Made by a program: the position numbers and the translations under genes
Notes under the pieces: model-generated
Told to the model about the DNA's origin: nothing
What the model saw: the letters and a program-made list of their open reading frames with translations, nothing else
Databases searched by the model: none
Shown: piece by piece, positions 1 to 9,083 of the stretch
How the letters are laid out: each line of letters starts with the position of its first letter
Position numbering within the stretch: the stretch's first letter is position 1
Source of the DNA: Ilumatobacter coccineus YM16-304
Lineage (GTDB): Bacteria; Actinomycetota; Acidimicrobiia; Acidimicrobiales; Ilumatobacteraceae
Reading direction: 5' to 3'
Length of the DNA: 64,000 nucleotides
Assembly: GCF_000348785.1 (NCBI RefSeq)
Contig: NC_020520.1
Coordinates: 3,596,001-3,660,000, forward strand

Positions 1-1
1 A

Positions 2-835
2 GCCCTGCAACTCGAGTTGGTCGAGCGAGCCGAGATCGAGGACGCGCTGTCGATCGCCTTGCGTTCCGACGACCAGCTCCGTCTCGAGTACCAACCGATC
101 GTCGATGCCACGACCGGACGCCTCGCCAGCGCCGAGGCACTGCTCCGATGGGAACGACCCGGCCATGGTCGAGTCCGTCCCGACGCGTTCATCCCGATCG
201 CCGAAGCCTCGAAGCTGATCATCGAGATCGACCGCTGGGTGCTCACCGCCGCGACCGCACAGCTCGCGGCGTGGTCGACGCTTCCCGACTTCGCCGACGT
301 CTCCGTCTCGATCAACGTGTCGGGGCGGCACATCCTCGACTCCGGATTCGTCTCGACCGTGGAGCGCGCCATCGAGCAGAGCGGCTGCCGAGCCGACCGC
401 CTGGTCATCGAGGTCACCGAGACCGTGCTCGTGGCCGACCTGGCGCGAGCGGCGACGCAGCTCGCCGCGCTCCGCGATCTCGGCGTGCGCGTCGCGGTCG
501 ACGACTTCGGCACCGGCTACACGAGCCTGGCGCATCTTCGGTCGCTGCCGATCGACGAGATCAAGATCGATCGCAGCTTCGTGTCGGGACTGCCCGATGC
601 GACCGACGACCACCGGCTCATCCAGATCGTCTGTGACCTGGCGCGTCACCTCGGCGTGCCCACGGTGGCCGAAGGCGTCGAGACCGAAGCTCAGCGAGCG
701 CTCCTCCAACTGATCGGCTGTCAGATGCTCCAGGGCTACCTGTTCTCCCCGTCGATGCATCCCGATGCGCTCGCCGAGTGGACCGTCGATCGCCATCGCG
801 CCATCGCCGCCGCCCTCACCGGCGTCTCCTCCTGA
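2..835 (+). CDS. EAL-domain cyclic-di-GMP phosphodiesterase, C-terminal part (5' end outside window)
   Basis: The visible part is a full EAL domain, the class that hydrolyses cyclic di-GMP to pGpG. Catalytic landmarks are present: EALLRW (the EAL signature), SINVSGR, EVTETV, DDFGTGYTSL, IKIDRSF, AEGVET and GYLFSP, so the domain looks active. The reading frame is open to the first base of the window and the residues before TTG at 17 look coding, so this is probably the end of a longer GGDEF-EAL or sensor-EAL protein. The next gene on the same strand starts 126 bp later. Confidence 0.85.
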   Translation, partial: ALQLELVERAEIEDALSIALRSDDQLRLEYQPIVDATTGRLASAEALLRWERPGHGRVRPDAFIPIAEASKLIIEIDRWVLTAATAQLAAWSTLPDFADVSVSINVSGRHILDSGFVSTVERAIEQSGCRADRLVIEVTETVLVADLARAATQLAALRDLGVRVAVDDFGTGYTSLAHLRSLPIDEIKIDRSFVSGLPDATDDHRLIQIVCDLARHLGVPTVAEGVETEAQRALLQLIGCQMLQGYLFSPSMHPDALAEWTVDRHRAIAAALTGVSS

Positions 836-933
836 CGCGCGTTCGACATCACGATCGTCCGCTCCCCCACTCCCCCGCTCCTCCGCTCCCCCGCCAGGTC
901 GCCGCGCTCGTCGGCGCGTCCACTGATCGAAAC

Positions 934-956
934 AAACCGTCCAGACGGTACAGTTT
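934..956. promoter_or_regulatory. Imperfect inverted repeat, likely TetR operator for the MFS/TetR pair
   Basis: A 23-bp imperfect palindrome of the form AAAC-n-GT-n-C ... G-n-AC-n-GTTT lies 5 bp before the MFS start codon. Position and symmetry suit an operator bound by the TetR-type protein encoded at 2502-3029. The 11-mer ACAAACCGTCC at 932-942 also occurs in the two long palindromes at 7576 and 18040, so this may be a diverged member of that family. Confidence 0.5.
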
Positions 957-961
957 GACGG

Positions 962-2500
962 ATGAACACGGCGACCGAAACACGGCGACGCTGGTGGGCA
1001 CTGATGGTGCTCACGCTGCCCGTACTGATCATCTCGATGGACGCGACGATCCTCGGATTCGCCGTTCCGTCGCTGAGCGAGACGCTCGAACCGTCGAGCT
1101 CCGAACTCCTCTGGATCGTCGACATCTACTCCTTCGTCCTCGCCGGGATGCTCGTCACGATGGGCGCGCTCGGCGACCGCATCGGCCGTCGACGACTGCT
1201 GATGATCGGCGCCGCCGGCTTCAGCGTCGCGTCGGTGCTCGCTGCGTTCTCCACGAATCCCGAGATGCTGATCGCCGCTCGGGCCATGCTCGGTGTCGCC
1301 GGCGCGACCCTCATGCCGTCGACGCTGTCGCTCATCCGCAACGTGTTCGCCGACGAGCGTGAACGCCAGACCGCCATCGCCATCTGGGCGTCGTCGTTCG
1401 CCTTCGGTTCGGCGCTCGGCCCCATCGTCGGCGGCTTCCTGCTCGAACACTTCTGGTGGGGCGCGGTGTTCCTCGTCGGGGTTCCGATCACCACGGCGCT
1501 GCTCGTCGTGGCACCGCGACTCGTTCCCGAATCGAGCGATCCGTCGCCGGCGCCGTTCGACGCGACGAGCGCGGCGCTGTCGCTCGTCACGATGCTCCCG
1601 ACCGTCTACGCCGTCAAGATGTTCACCGAGCACGGACTCGGGCCGATGGTGGTCGGCGCGGCCATCGTCGGTGTCTCGGCGGGCGTCGTGTTCGTCCGAC
1701 GCCAGCAGCGCATCACCGATCCGATGATCGACGTCTCGCTGTTCACGGTGCCCCGATTCCGCATGGCGGTCAGCGGCAACCTCATCGCCGCGTTCGGGTT
1801 CGCCGGGTCGCTGTTCTTCGTCACGCAGTATCTTCAACTCGTCGTCGGCATGTCACCGCTGCGAGCCGGGCTGCAACTCCTGCCCGCAGCCGGCTCGTCG
1901 ATCACGTTCACCCTCCTGGCTCCGGTGGTCGCTCGACGGCTCGGCGCGTTCAGCGTCATCGCCGGCGGGCTCGCGATGGGCAGCATCGGCTTCGCGATGC
2001 TCACCCAGGTGTCGGCCGACGGGTCGCTCGCGCTCACCACCGCAGCGGTGATCGTGCTCAACGCCGGGCTCGGCGCCTCGATGACCGTCGCCGTCGACGG
2101 CATCCTCGCGGCGATCCCTCCCGAGCGTGCCGGCGCAGGTGCCTCGGTCTCGGAAACGGCGATCGAGATCGGCATCGCGCTCGGCACGGCGGTGCTCGGT
2201 AGCATCGCCGCCGCCGTCTATCGAGGCGGTTTCGCCGACCTCGACGGAGTCCCCGACGAGGCCATCGACGCGTCTCGCGAGACGTTGGGCGCCGCGATCG
2301 CGATCGCCGACTCACTCGGCGGAGATTCGGCCGACGCGTTGCGTGCCGCTGCCGACTCGGCGTTCACCGACGGCTTCCACGCCGCAGCACTGACCGCGTC
2401 GGCGGCGATGGTCGTCGTGGCATGCTGGGCACTCGTCACGCGGCGGCGCGGTCCGGCGGCCGTTGCCCCCGCAGTCGTCGACGCCGAACGAGTTCACTGA
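962..2500 (+). CDS. MFS drug exporter, DHA2 (EmrB/QacA) family
   Basis: A 512-residue integral membrane protein of the length expected for 14-helix DHA2 drug:proton antiporters. The first helix holds MDATILGFAVPSL and the loop after helix 2 has the MFS signature GALGDRIGRRRLL. The segment LIAARAMLGVAGATLMPSTLSLI resembles antiporter motif C. It should expel a hydrophobic compound or drug across the membrane. The TetR gene begins 1 nt after the stop codon, and a palindrome lies just upstream of the start, so the pair is probably one autoregulated unit. The substrate cannot be read from sequence. Confidence 0.9.
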   Translation: MNTATETRRRWWALMVLTLPVLIISMDATILGFAVPSLSETLEPSSSELLWIVDIYSFVLAGMLVTMGALGDRIGRRRLLMIGAAGFSVASVLAAFSTNPEMLIAARAMLGVAGATLMPSTLSLIRNVFADERERQTAIAIWASSFAFGSALGPIVGGFLLEHFWWGAVFLVGVPITTALLVVAPRLVPESSDPSPAPFDATSAALSLVTMLPTVYAVKMFTEHGLGPMVVGAAIVGVSAGVVFVRRQQRITDPMIDVSLFTVPRFRMAVSGNLIAAFGFAGSLFFVTQYLQLVVGMSPLRAGLQLLPAAGSSITFTLLAPVVARRLGAFSVIAGGLAMGSIGFAMLTQVSADGSLALTTAAVIVLNAGLGASMTVAVDGILAAIPPERAGAGASVSETAIEIGIALGTAVLGSIAAAVYRGGFADLDGVPDEAIDASRETLGAAIAIADSLGGDSADALRAAADSAFTDGFHAAALTASAAMVVVACWALVTRRRGPAAVAPAVVDAERVH

Positions 2501-2501
2501 C

Positions 2502-3029
2502 ATGGCACGTCCCACGCAGCGCGAGGTCGTCCTCGACGCCTTCCAGGAGCTGATCGTCGAAGTCGGCGCGGGCAACGTCACGCTCGAGGCCACCGCGGCG
2601 CGTGCCGGTGTGTCGAAGGGCGGTCTGCTGTACCACTTCCCGTCGAAGTCCGACCTCTTCGCCGGGCTCGTCGAACGACTGGCCGGGGCGATCGACGCAG
2701 CGATCGCCAAAGCTCCCGCCGACCTGGTCGAGCTCGTTCACTGGTACATCGACGAAGCCACCGAAGTCGTCGCCGAGGAGAACACGGTGTGGCTCGCGCT
2801 GTTCGCAGCCACCGATGCCGTCGACGACGACGTCGCCGCGCTCCTCGGTGACCTGTTCGCCCGCTATTCGACGCCGCTCGATGCGCTGCCTCCCGTGTTG
2901 CGCGAGCACGTCCGCCTCGTTGGCGACGGGCTCTACTTCAACGCGCTCATCGGCGGGCCGGCACCGAGCGCCGAGCATCTGGCGCAGATCACCGAGTCGC
3001 TGGTCCGCAACGTCCCGCCATCGGCCTGA
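2502..3029 (+). CDS. TetR-family transcriptional regulator
   Basis: A 175-residue repressor with an N-terminal helix-turn-helix (VTLEATAARAGVSKGGLLYHFPSKSDLFAGLVERL) and a C-terminal ligand domain of AcrR/YcfQ type. The ATG at 2502 is chosen because it lies 1 nt after the exporter stop and begins MARPTQREVV, the usual TetR N-terminus; the frame also extends to TTG 2463 inside the exporter gene. Very likely represses the exporter by binding the palindrome at 934-956. Confidence 0.88.
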   Translation: MARPTQREVVLDAFQELIVEVGAGNVTLEATAARAGVSKGGLLYHFPSKSDLFAGLVERLAGAIDAAIAKAPADLVELVHWYIDEATEVVAEENTVWLALFAATDAVDDDVAALLGDLFARYSTPLDALPPVLREHVRLVGDGLYFNALIGGPAPSAEHLAQITESLVRNVPPSA

Positions 3030-3063
3030 GCCGACGTCGTGGCGCCGTGACGCCGGTCTGCGA

Positions 3064-5325
3064 TCAGGCCAGCGCGACCTCGACCGGAATGCCGTTGAGG
3101 GTGCAGTTGCCCGACAGGTCGTCGAGTGCCGCGTCGTCGGTGAGCACATTGGAGTTCACGCCTGGCTTGGTCTTGGCGGTGTGCATCTCGATGCCGTCTT
3201 CGTCGTAGCCCCAGCCGTGTGGGAGACACACCACACCGGGCATCACCTCGTCGGTGACCTCGACCGGGGCGACCACCTCGCCGACCCGCGACCGCACACT
3301 CGCCGACCCGCCATCGGTGAGGCCGAGACGGCTGGCGTCATCCGGGTGCACCTGCAACGTGCAATCGGTCTTGCCCTTGATGAGCACGTTGAGGTTGTGC
3401 ATCCACGAGTTGACGGTCTTGAGGTGACGCCGTCCCACCAGCACCAGTTGGTCGTTCGCCCGGCCGAGCGCCTCGAAGTGAGCAGCGAACCGCTCCATGT
3501 CGTCGACGATCGGTTGCGGCGCGAGTTCGACGGTGCCCGACACGGTCTTGATCGCATCGGGGAAACGCGACACCAGCGGACCGAAGTCGGCTCCACTCGG
3601 ATGCTCGTCGATCAGCTTGCGCAGCGTGAGCCCGTCGGGATTCGCGCCGAAACCGTCGCCGTGCTGGCCGACGCGCAGACGGAAGTCGATGATCTGCTCC
3701 GACCACTCCCAGTCGGCGAGCGCGTCGAGGATCTCCGCCTTGTCGCGACCGTGGATCGGCGACGACGTCCGCGCGATCTCGCCCTCGACGATCTGGTCCA
3801 TCATCTGGTCGTGCACCACCACCGGGTCGGTGTCGATCGGCTTGCCCTGGATGACGAGTGAGAGTCGGCTCAGGATCTGCTCCTCGCTCGGCGCATCGGT
3901 CGGGAAGACCGCGGGCGAGTACTTGGCGAACGAGCGGATCATGTTGGCTTCGAACGCGAAGTCGTAGTGGCTGCGTTCGAGCGCCGACGTCGGCGGCAGG
4001 ATCACATGAGCGTGGCGTGCCGTGGCCGTGATGTACGGGTCGACGACCACGAGCAGGTCGAGTTGCTGGAGCGCCTCGTCGATGCGATCGGTGTTGGGGA
4101 ACGAGCGGACCGGGTTGCACGCCAGCACGAAGAGCCCTTTGATGCCACCCTCGCCGTCGGTGATCTCCTCCGCCAACGTCGCGGCCGGGAGCTCGCCCTT
4201 GACCTCGGGCCGGCCCGATGCCCGGCCCTCCCAGCGGCCGAGCTTGAAGCCGCGTCCACCGGGCTTCGACGGCGCCAGGTTCTGCGTGGGCGCGCAGTTG
4301 AACATGATGCCGCCCGGCTCGTCGAGGTTGCCGGTGAGCACGTTGAGCACGTCGGTGGCCCAGCTCGCGACCGTGCCGAACTCGACGGTGTGCGCTCCCA
4401 TCCGCCCGTAGACCACAGCGGTCGGTGCCGCTGCGAGTTCGCGGGCGATGCGGCGCGTGGTGTCGGCGGCGATTCCACATCGCTCCGCAACCGCCTCGGC
4501 GGTGTACGGGGCGGTCATCTCGCGGACCTCGTCGACGCCGCTCACGTGGGGCGCCATGCGTCCGATGTCGACGAGACCTTCGTCGAAGAGGGTGTTGATC
4601 AAGGCCATCAACCAGAACGAGTCGGTGCCCGGAACGATCGACAGGTGCTCCGACGCGTGCTCGGCGGTCTTCGTCCGACGTGGGTCGACGACGACGAACC
4701 GCCCGCGCTCACGGATCGCTTCGAGACGTCGCGGCATGTCGGGGGCGGTGAGCAGGCTGCCGTTCGACACGTACGGGTTCGCACCGAGCATCAGCAGGTA
4801 GTCGGTGCGGTCGAGATCGGGCAGCGGGAACATGTCGGGCCGCCCCCACATCAGACCGGCGCTCACGTGCTTCGGCATCTGGTCGACGGTCGACGCCGAG
4901 AACGCGTTGGTGCTCCCGACGGCGGTCATGACCGGTCGGACGTAGAGCAGACCGCCGAGGTTGTGGGTGTTGGGGTTGCCGAGCACGGTGCCGAGCGCCT
5001 GACGCCCGTGCGTCTCGACGATGGGTGCGAGCCGCCGTTCGATCTCCGCGAAGGCTTCGTCCCACGTCGCCTCCTTCCAGCCGTCGTCGGTGCGGATGCG
5101 CGGCGACGTGAGCCGGTCGGGATCCTCGTGCAACTGTTTGAGCGTCGAGCCCTTCGGGCAGATGAACCCCTTCGAGTACGGGTCGTCCATGTCGCCGCGG
5201 ATGCGCAGCACCTGATCGCCCTTCGTGGTGATCTCGAGCCCGCAACAGGCTTCGCACAGCGGGCACGAGCGACGGTGTGTCACGGTCTCGGTCGTGTCGG
5301 TCACGTCGGCGGCGTCGGTTCCCAT
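3064..5325 (-). CDS. Molybdopterin-dependent oxidoreductase of the DMSO reductase superfamily
   Basis: About 753 residues. The N-terminus carries a textbook 4Fe-4S motif, C21-x2-C24-x3-C28-x27-C56 (CPLCEACC ... FICPKG). Molybdopterin-binding domains follow (MLGANPYVSNGS, VVVDPRRT, PGTDSFWLMALI) and a C-terminal molydop-binding domain (PDDASRLGLTDGGSASV ... CLPHGWG). Where formate dehydrogenases and NapA have Cys or Sec, the aligned stretch reads STVDQMPKHVSAGL, without Cys. There is no TAT signal and no electron-transfer subunit nearby, so it is probably cytoplasmic with an unknown donor or acceptor. ATG 5325 is preferred over an in-frame extension to 5361. Confidence 0.85.
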   Translation of the reverse strand: MGTDAADVTDTTETVTHRRSCPLCEACCGLEITTKGDQVLRIRGDMDDPYSKGFICPKGSTLKQLHEDPDRLTSPRIRTDDGWKEATWDEAFAEIERRLAPIVETHGRQALGTVLGNPNTHNLGGLLYVRPVMTAVGSTNAFSASTVDQMPKHVSAGLMWGRPDMFPLPDLDRTDYLLMLGANPYVSNGSLLTAPDMPRRLEAIRERGRFVVVDPRRTKTAEHASEHLSIVPGTDSFWLMALINTLFDEGLVDIGRMAPHVSGVDEVREMTAPYTAEAVAERCGIAADTTRRIARELAAAPTAVVYGRMGAHTVEFGTVASWATDVLNVLTGNLDEPGGIMFNCAPTQNLAPSKPGGRGFKLGRWEGRASGRPEVKGELPAATLAEEITDGEGGIKGLFVLACNPVRSFPNTDRIDEALQQLDLLVVVDPYITATARHAHVILPPTSALERSHYDFAFEANMIRSFAKYSPAVFPTDAPSEEQILSRLSLVIQGKPIDTDPVVVHDQMMDQIVEGEIARTSSPIHGRDKAEILDALADWEWSEQIIDFRLRVGQHGDGFGANPDGLTLRKLIDEHPSGADFGPLVSRFPDAIKTVSGTVELAPQPIVDDMERFAAHFEALGRANDQLVLVGRRHLKTVNSWMHNLNVLIKGKTDCTLQVHPDDASRLGLTDGGSASVRSRVGEVVAPVEVTDEVMPGVVCLPHGWGYDEDGIEMHTAKTKPGVNSNVLTDDAALDDLSGNCTLNGIPVEVALA

Positions 5326-5408
5326 CGGCTCACAGTACGCGGTTCGGCCGTGGTCGGGCACAGCCGATCCCCTTCACCGGTCGCACCGCACGAAAGTAGG
5401 GTCGCGGT

Positions 5409-6251
5409 GTGCCCATCGATCTCGCGCCGCACCATCAGCAACTCGTGGACGACGGCTACACGATCGTCGAGAACGCGATCGAACCCGATCTCGTCGACGC
5501 GCTGCTCGACGACGTGCACCGGCTCGAATCCGAACTCGGCAGCCGACCGGCGAACAACCGCTTCGAAGGAAACCTCACCACCCGCAGCTACAACCTGCTG
5601 GCCCACGGCGAGATCTGGCAGAAGGTGCCGACGCACCCGGTCGTGCTGGAGTTGATCGAGGGCGTGCTCGGGCCGCAGTGCCTGGTGTCGAGCCTCGCCT
5701 CGATCTCACTCGGCCCGGGCGAGACCGCGCAGGTCATCCACGCCGACGACCAGGTGCAGCCGCTCGCCAAGCCGCACGTCGCCACGGTCTGCAACTCGAT
5801 GTGGGCGCTCACCGACTTCACCGAGGCCAACGGCGCCACGCGAGTGGTGCCCGGCAGTCATCTGTGGCAGAACCCCGACTACTTCGCCGGCGATGCCGAG
5901 GTCGACACGATCGCGGCCGAGATGCCGAAGGGCAGCGTGCTGGTGTGGCACGGCAGCACCTGGCACGGCGGTGGCGCGAACGTGACCGACGACGAGGTGC
6001 GCGTCGGCGTGGCCATGAACTACTGCGCCGGGTTCATCCGCCAGCAGGAGAACCAGCAGCTCGGCATTCCGCCCGAGGTGATGACGACGTTCAGTCCGCA
6101 ACTGCGCCAGCTGTGCGGGCTCGGCATGTACCGCGGGCTCACCGGCAACATCGAGAAGAAGAGCCCCGCCGAACTGCTCTACGGCGACCCTGCCGAAGTG
6201 CAGCTGTGGGACGCCGAGCCGATCGATCCGGCCACGTCCCCGCCGGCCTGA
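5409..6251 (+). CDS. Phytanoyl-CoA dioxygenase (PhyH) family protein
   Basis: A 280-residue Fe(II)/2-oxoglutarate-dependent oxygenase of the PhyH family. The metal triad is visible as H-x-D in IHADDQVQP and a distal His in VWHGSTWHGGGAN, followed by a basic residue (EVRVGV) suited to 2-oxoglutarate. Such enzymes hydroxylate alkyl chains or small metabolites; the substrate is not predictable. It starts with GTG, 83 bp from the divergent molybdopterin enzyme, and precedes the thiolase by 154 bp. Confidence 0.85.
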   Translation: MPIDLAPHHQQLVDDGYTIVENAIEPDLVDALLDDVHRLESELGSRPANNRFEGNLTTRSYNLLAHGEIWQKVPTHPVVLELIEGVLGPQCLVSSLASISLGPGETAQVIHADDQVQPLAKPHVATVCNSMWALTDFTEANGATRVVPGSHLWQNPDYFAGDAEVDTIAAEMPKGSVLVWHGSTWHGGGANVTDDEVRVGVAMNYCAGFIRQQENQQLGIPPEVMTTFSPQLRQLCGLGMYRGLTGNIEKKSPAELLYGDPAEVQLWDAEPIDPATSPPA

Positions 6252-6405
6252 GTCGTGGCCGAGGTGACATGTGCCCGGTTCGGGTGGTGCCACTGAACTC
6301 GCAGCCAGGCGGCCGGATACGGTCGAGTCGACACCCCGAACCGTTTCGTGGCACGACGAAGCGAGCTCGGACCTCAGCAGACATCCACCTCAGTAAAGGA
6401 CGCAC

Positions 6406-7563
6406 ATGAACCCGAGCATCATCGGCTGGTCGCACCTCCCGTTCGGCCGCCTCGACGACACCCTCGAAGAGATGATCATCAAGGTGTCGCGCGGCGCCAT
6501 CGCCGATGCCGGCATCTCGGCCGGCGACGTCGACGCGACCTGGCTCGGTCACTTCAACAGCGGGCTCGTGTCCGACGGCTTCCCGGCGTCGCTCACCATC
6601 CAGGCCGATGAGGGACTGCGCTGGAAGCCGGTCACACGCGTCGAGAACGCCTGCGCCTCCGGGTCGGCCGCCATCTACAACGCGATCAACGCGATCAAGG
6701 CCGGTGAGGCCGACATCGCGCTCGTCGTCGGCGCCGAGAAGATGACGAACAACAGCACCAAGGACGTCACGACCGCCCTCGGTGGAGCGTCGTACCAGAA
6801 GGAAGAAGCCGGCGTCTCGTTCCCGCAGATCTTCGCTCGGTTCGCGCAGGCCTACTTCGACGAGTTCGGTGACCACTCCTCCACGCTCGCCGCGATCGCC
6901 GCCAAGAACCACGCCAACGGTGCGAAGAACCCGCTCGCACACATGCAGAAGGAAGTCAGCTTCGACTTCTGCAACACGGTCTCGGAGAAGAACCCGATGG
7001 TCGCCGAACCGCTCCGCGTCACCGACTGCTCGCTCATCTCCGACGGCGCCGCGGCGATCGTCATCGCCTCCGACGACGTGGCCAAGGCCCACGACCGTGC
7101 GGTTCGCTTCCGTTCGACGGCGCACGTGCAGGACGTGCTCCCCCTGTCGCGTCGCAAGCTCACCGACTTCGAAGGCCCGGCACGAGCGTTTGCTGCCGCG
7201 TTCGACCAGGCGGGCATCTCGGTGAACGACCTCGACTTCGCCGAGATCCACGACTGCTTCACCATCGCCGAACTGCTCGTGTACGAAGCGATGGGCCTCG
7301 CTCCGAAGGGCGCCGGCAAGTCGGCGATCGACGACGGCATCGTGCTTCCCGACGGCAGCCTGCCGGTCAACCTCTCGGGCGGCCTCAAGGCCAAGGGCCA
7401 CCCGGTCGGCGCGACCGGCGTCTCGATGCACGTGATGTCGGCGATGCAGCTCGTCGGCGAAGCCGGTGACCTCCAGAAGGCCGACGCCGATCTCGGCTGT
7501 GTCTTCAACATGGGCGGGTCCGGCGTCGCCAACTACTGCTCCGTCCTCGAACGACGCAACTGA
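6406..7563 (+). CDS. Thiolase / acetyl-CoA acetyltransferase (SCP2-thiolase type)
   Basis: A 385-residue thiolase. The nucleophilic cysteine is C83 in VENACASGSAA and the catalytic histidine is in GGLKAKGHPVGATG. The C-terminal segment reads FNMGGSGVANY, so the second cysteine (CxG) of classical biosynthetic and degradative thiolases is absent, as in the SCP2/SCPx-like lineage. It should thiolytically cleave or condense acyl-CoA chains in the cytoplasm. The start is supported by AAAGGA 7 nt upstream. It ends 12 bp before a perfect palindrome. Confidence 0.9.
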   Translation: MNPSIIGWSHLPFGRLDDTLEEMIIKVSRGAIADAGISAGDVDATWLGHFNSGLVSDGFPASLTIQADEGLRWKPVTRVENACASGSAAIYNAINAIKAGEADIALVVGAEKMTNNSTKDVTTALGGASYQKEEAGVSFPQIFARFAQAYFDEFGDHSSTLAAIAAKNHANGAKNPLAHMQKEVSFDFCNTVSEKNPMVAEPLRVTDCSLISDGAAAIVIASDDVAKAHDRAVRFRSTAHVQDVLPLSRRKLTDFEGPARAFAAAFDQAGISVNDLDFAEIHDCFTIAELLVYEAMGLAPKGAGKSAIDDGIVLPDGSLPVNLSGGLKAKGHPVGATGVSMHVMSAMQLVGEAGDLQKADADLGCVFNMGGSGVANYCSVLERRN

Positions 7564-7575
7564 CGCAACGCCTCG

Positions 7576-7614
7576 GGACCGGACGGTTTGTCTCTGAGAC
7601 AAACCGTCCGGTCC
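7576..7614. repeat. Perfect 39-bp palindrome, copy 1
   Basis: Two perfect 19-bp arms (GGACCGGACGGTTTGTCTC and its complement) flank a single T. It sits between the convergent thiolase and GAF-ANTAR genes, where it could end transcription from both sides. A near-identical 35-bp palindrome occurs at 18040-18074 between divergent genes, which argues for a dispersed repeat or a protein site rather than only a terminator. Confidence 0.85.
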
Positions 7615-7616
7615 GT

Positions 7617-8336
7617 TCACGTGTCGGGAAGCGGTGGGCGCAGTCCGAGGTCGACCACCGCTTCGGCGACCGCTCGGAGCGTCGCCTGCTTGCTGCGGGC
7701 GTGCTGACGCAACGCGGTGAACGCCGCGTCGAGTGCGATGCCGTGTTCGCCCGCGAGGATGCCCTTCGCCTGTTCGATCACGATTCGCGAATCGAGCGCG
7801 TGCTGCAACTGTTCGTTGAGCCGCTGCGCTTCGTCGAGGCGTGACGCGTGGAGGATGTAGCCGGTCGCGATGTCGGCGAGCACGTGCGCGGCGCCGATGA
7901 CGTTGTCGCTCCACTGCCGAGGCTGCTCGTTGTAGACCGTGAGCGCTCCGAGCGCGTTCCCACCGGCGACGAGCGGGATGCCGAGCACGGCGCTGAACCC
8001 CGCGTCGAGTGCGGTGCGGCGATACACGGGCCACTCGTCACGCGCCGAGACGTCGGCGACCGACACGGTCTGGCTGGACGTGAAGGCTTGATGGCACGGG
8101 CCCTCACGCGTGTTCTGCTGCACGAGCTCGAGGCTCGCTGCGGCGTCCGTGTTCGCGGAGACGAACTGGAGGCGCCCGTCCTCGTTCACGAGCGCGACGC
8201 CCGCTGCGGTCGCGTTGAGGGTCGCCACCGTGCTGTCGGTGAGGTTGTACAGCACGTCGGCGACGTCGAAACGGTCGGCGAGCGTCGCGGCGAAGCGACG
8301 AAGCACGTCGAAGAGTGCGCTCTGGTCGGCGGTCAT
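7617..8336 (-). CDS. GAF-ANTAR domain regulator
   Basis: A 239-residue protein with an N-terminal GAF sensor domain (about residues 15-165: FDVADVLYNLTDSTV ... GFSAVLGIPLVAGGNALGALTVY) and a C-terminal ANTAR domain (about 175-230: LQHALDSRIVIEQAKGILA, then the conserved alanine-rich helices). ANTAR domains bind paired-hexaloop RNA and prevent termination, so it probably regulates mRNAs post-initiation in response to a GAF ligand. ATG 8336 is chosen because upstream residues are non-conserved. It is divergent from the STAS gene. Confidence 0.88.
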   Translation of the reverse strand: MTADQSALFDVLRRFAATLADRFDVADVLYNLTDSTVATLNATAAGVALVNEDGRLQFVSANTDAAASLELVQQNTREGPCHQAFTSSQTVSVADVSARDEWPVYRRTALDAGFSAVLGIPLVAGGNALGALTVYNEQPRQWSDNVIGAAHVLADIATGYILHASRLDEAQRLNEQLQHALDSRIVIEQAKGILAGEHGIALDAAFTALRQHARSKQATLRAVAEAVVDLGLRPPLPDT

Positions 8337-8504
8337 CGGGTCAGCTCTCGTGTCGGGGTGACAGGAATCGGCGACGTTGTGCCAGTTGAGAGTAGCACCG
8401 CGGATTTTGGTCTGGTAAGAATGAACGGGTCGCCCCAGAACCACGGTGACGTTCCGCCAGACACCCCAGACTTCGGTGCACGATCCTCTGAAACGAGGTG
8501 CGAG

Positions 8505-9056
8505 ATGTACCCCACCTGTCAGGCCTCGCCTGCAGTCCTCCGTCTGCTCTGCTCACTTCCGGCCACCGCCCGCAGCTCGCGACACCGGGTGACCTTCCAC
8601 GCGAGCACACCCAGAAACGACTGCTCGTGCCGGCATCGGCACCGTGAGCGATCGTGCCGGGCCGAGCTCGTGATCGCCGGTGAACTCGACAGCTACGCGG
8701 CTGATGCAGCCGACGAGCGGTGCCGGGACTGGCTGACGAGCATCGGCCGGCTCGACGTGGTCGTCGACCTGTCGGCCGTGACGCTCATCGACAGTGCAGG
8801 CACCCGGCTCATCGAGCGACTCGCCGACGCCGTCCCGGGTCGGTTGACCGTGCGAGCACCGAGCCGGATCGTTCGCCGAGTGTTCGACCTGCTGAACGTC
8901 GCGATCGACGAGGAGCCGCCAGCGGTGATCGAACCGCTCGAGTCGCACTGGCAGGGCCGTGGCCTCGCGCTGCAACCCGGTCTGCGGCGATCGTCTCGCC
9001 GGGCTCCAGCGAGCACCAGCGGCGACCCTGGGGTGCTCGCCGACTGCGCGCGCTGA
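8505..9056 (+). CDS. STAS-domain protein, probable anti-sigma factor antagonist
   Basis: The central segment (RAELVIAGELDSY ... VVVDLSAVTLIDSAGTRLIERLAD ... VRRVFDLLNV) is a STAS domain of the RsbV/SpoIIAA type, with the phosphorylatable serine in IDSAGT. Such proteins release sigma factors by binding the anti-sigma kinase. About 45 N-terminal and 40 C-terminal residues are Arg-rich and not recognisable. ATG 8505 is preferred because GAGG precedes it; GTG 8589 is an alternative. It stands alone, so its partner may be the RsbW-like protein at 12250-12693 or one elsewhere. Confidence 0.75.
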   Translation: MYPTCQASPAVLRLLCSLPATARSSRHRVTFHASTPRNDCSCRHRHRERSCRAELVIAGELDSYAADAADERCRDWLTSIGRLDVVVDLSAVTLIDSAGTRLIERLADAVPGRLTVRAPSRIVRRVFDLLNVAIDEEPPAVIEPLESHWQGRGLALQPGLRRSSRRAPASTSGDPGVLADCAR

Positions 9057-9083
9057 CGAGACCGGCACGACGACAAGCACCGC

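Noticed and set aside
7576-7614. Simple intrinsic terminator
   Set aside because: There is no T-run, and the same sequence recurs between divergent genes at 18040.
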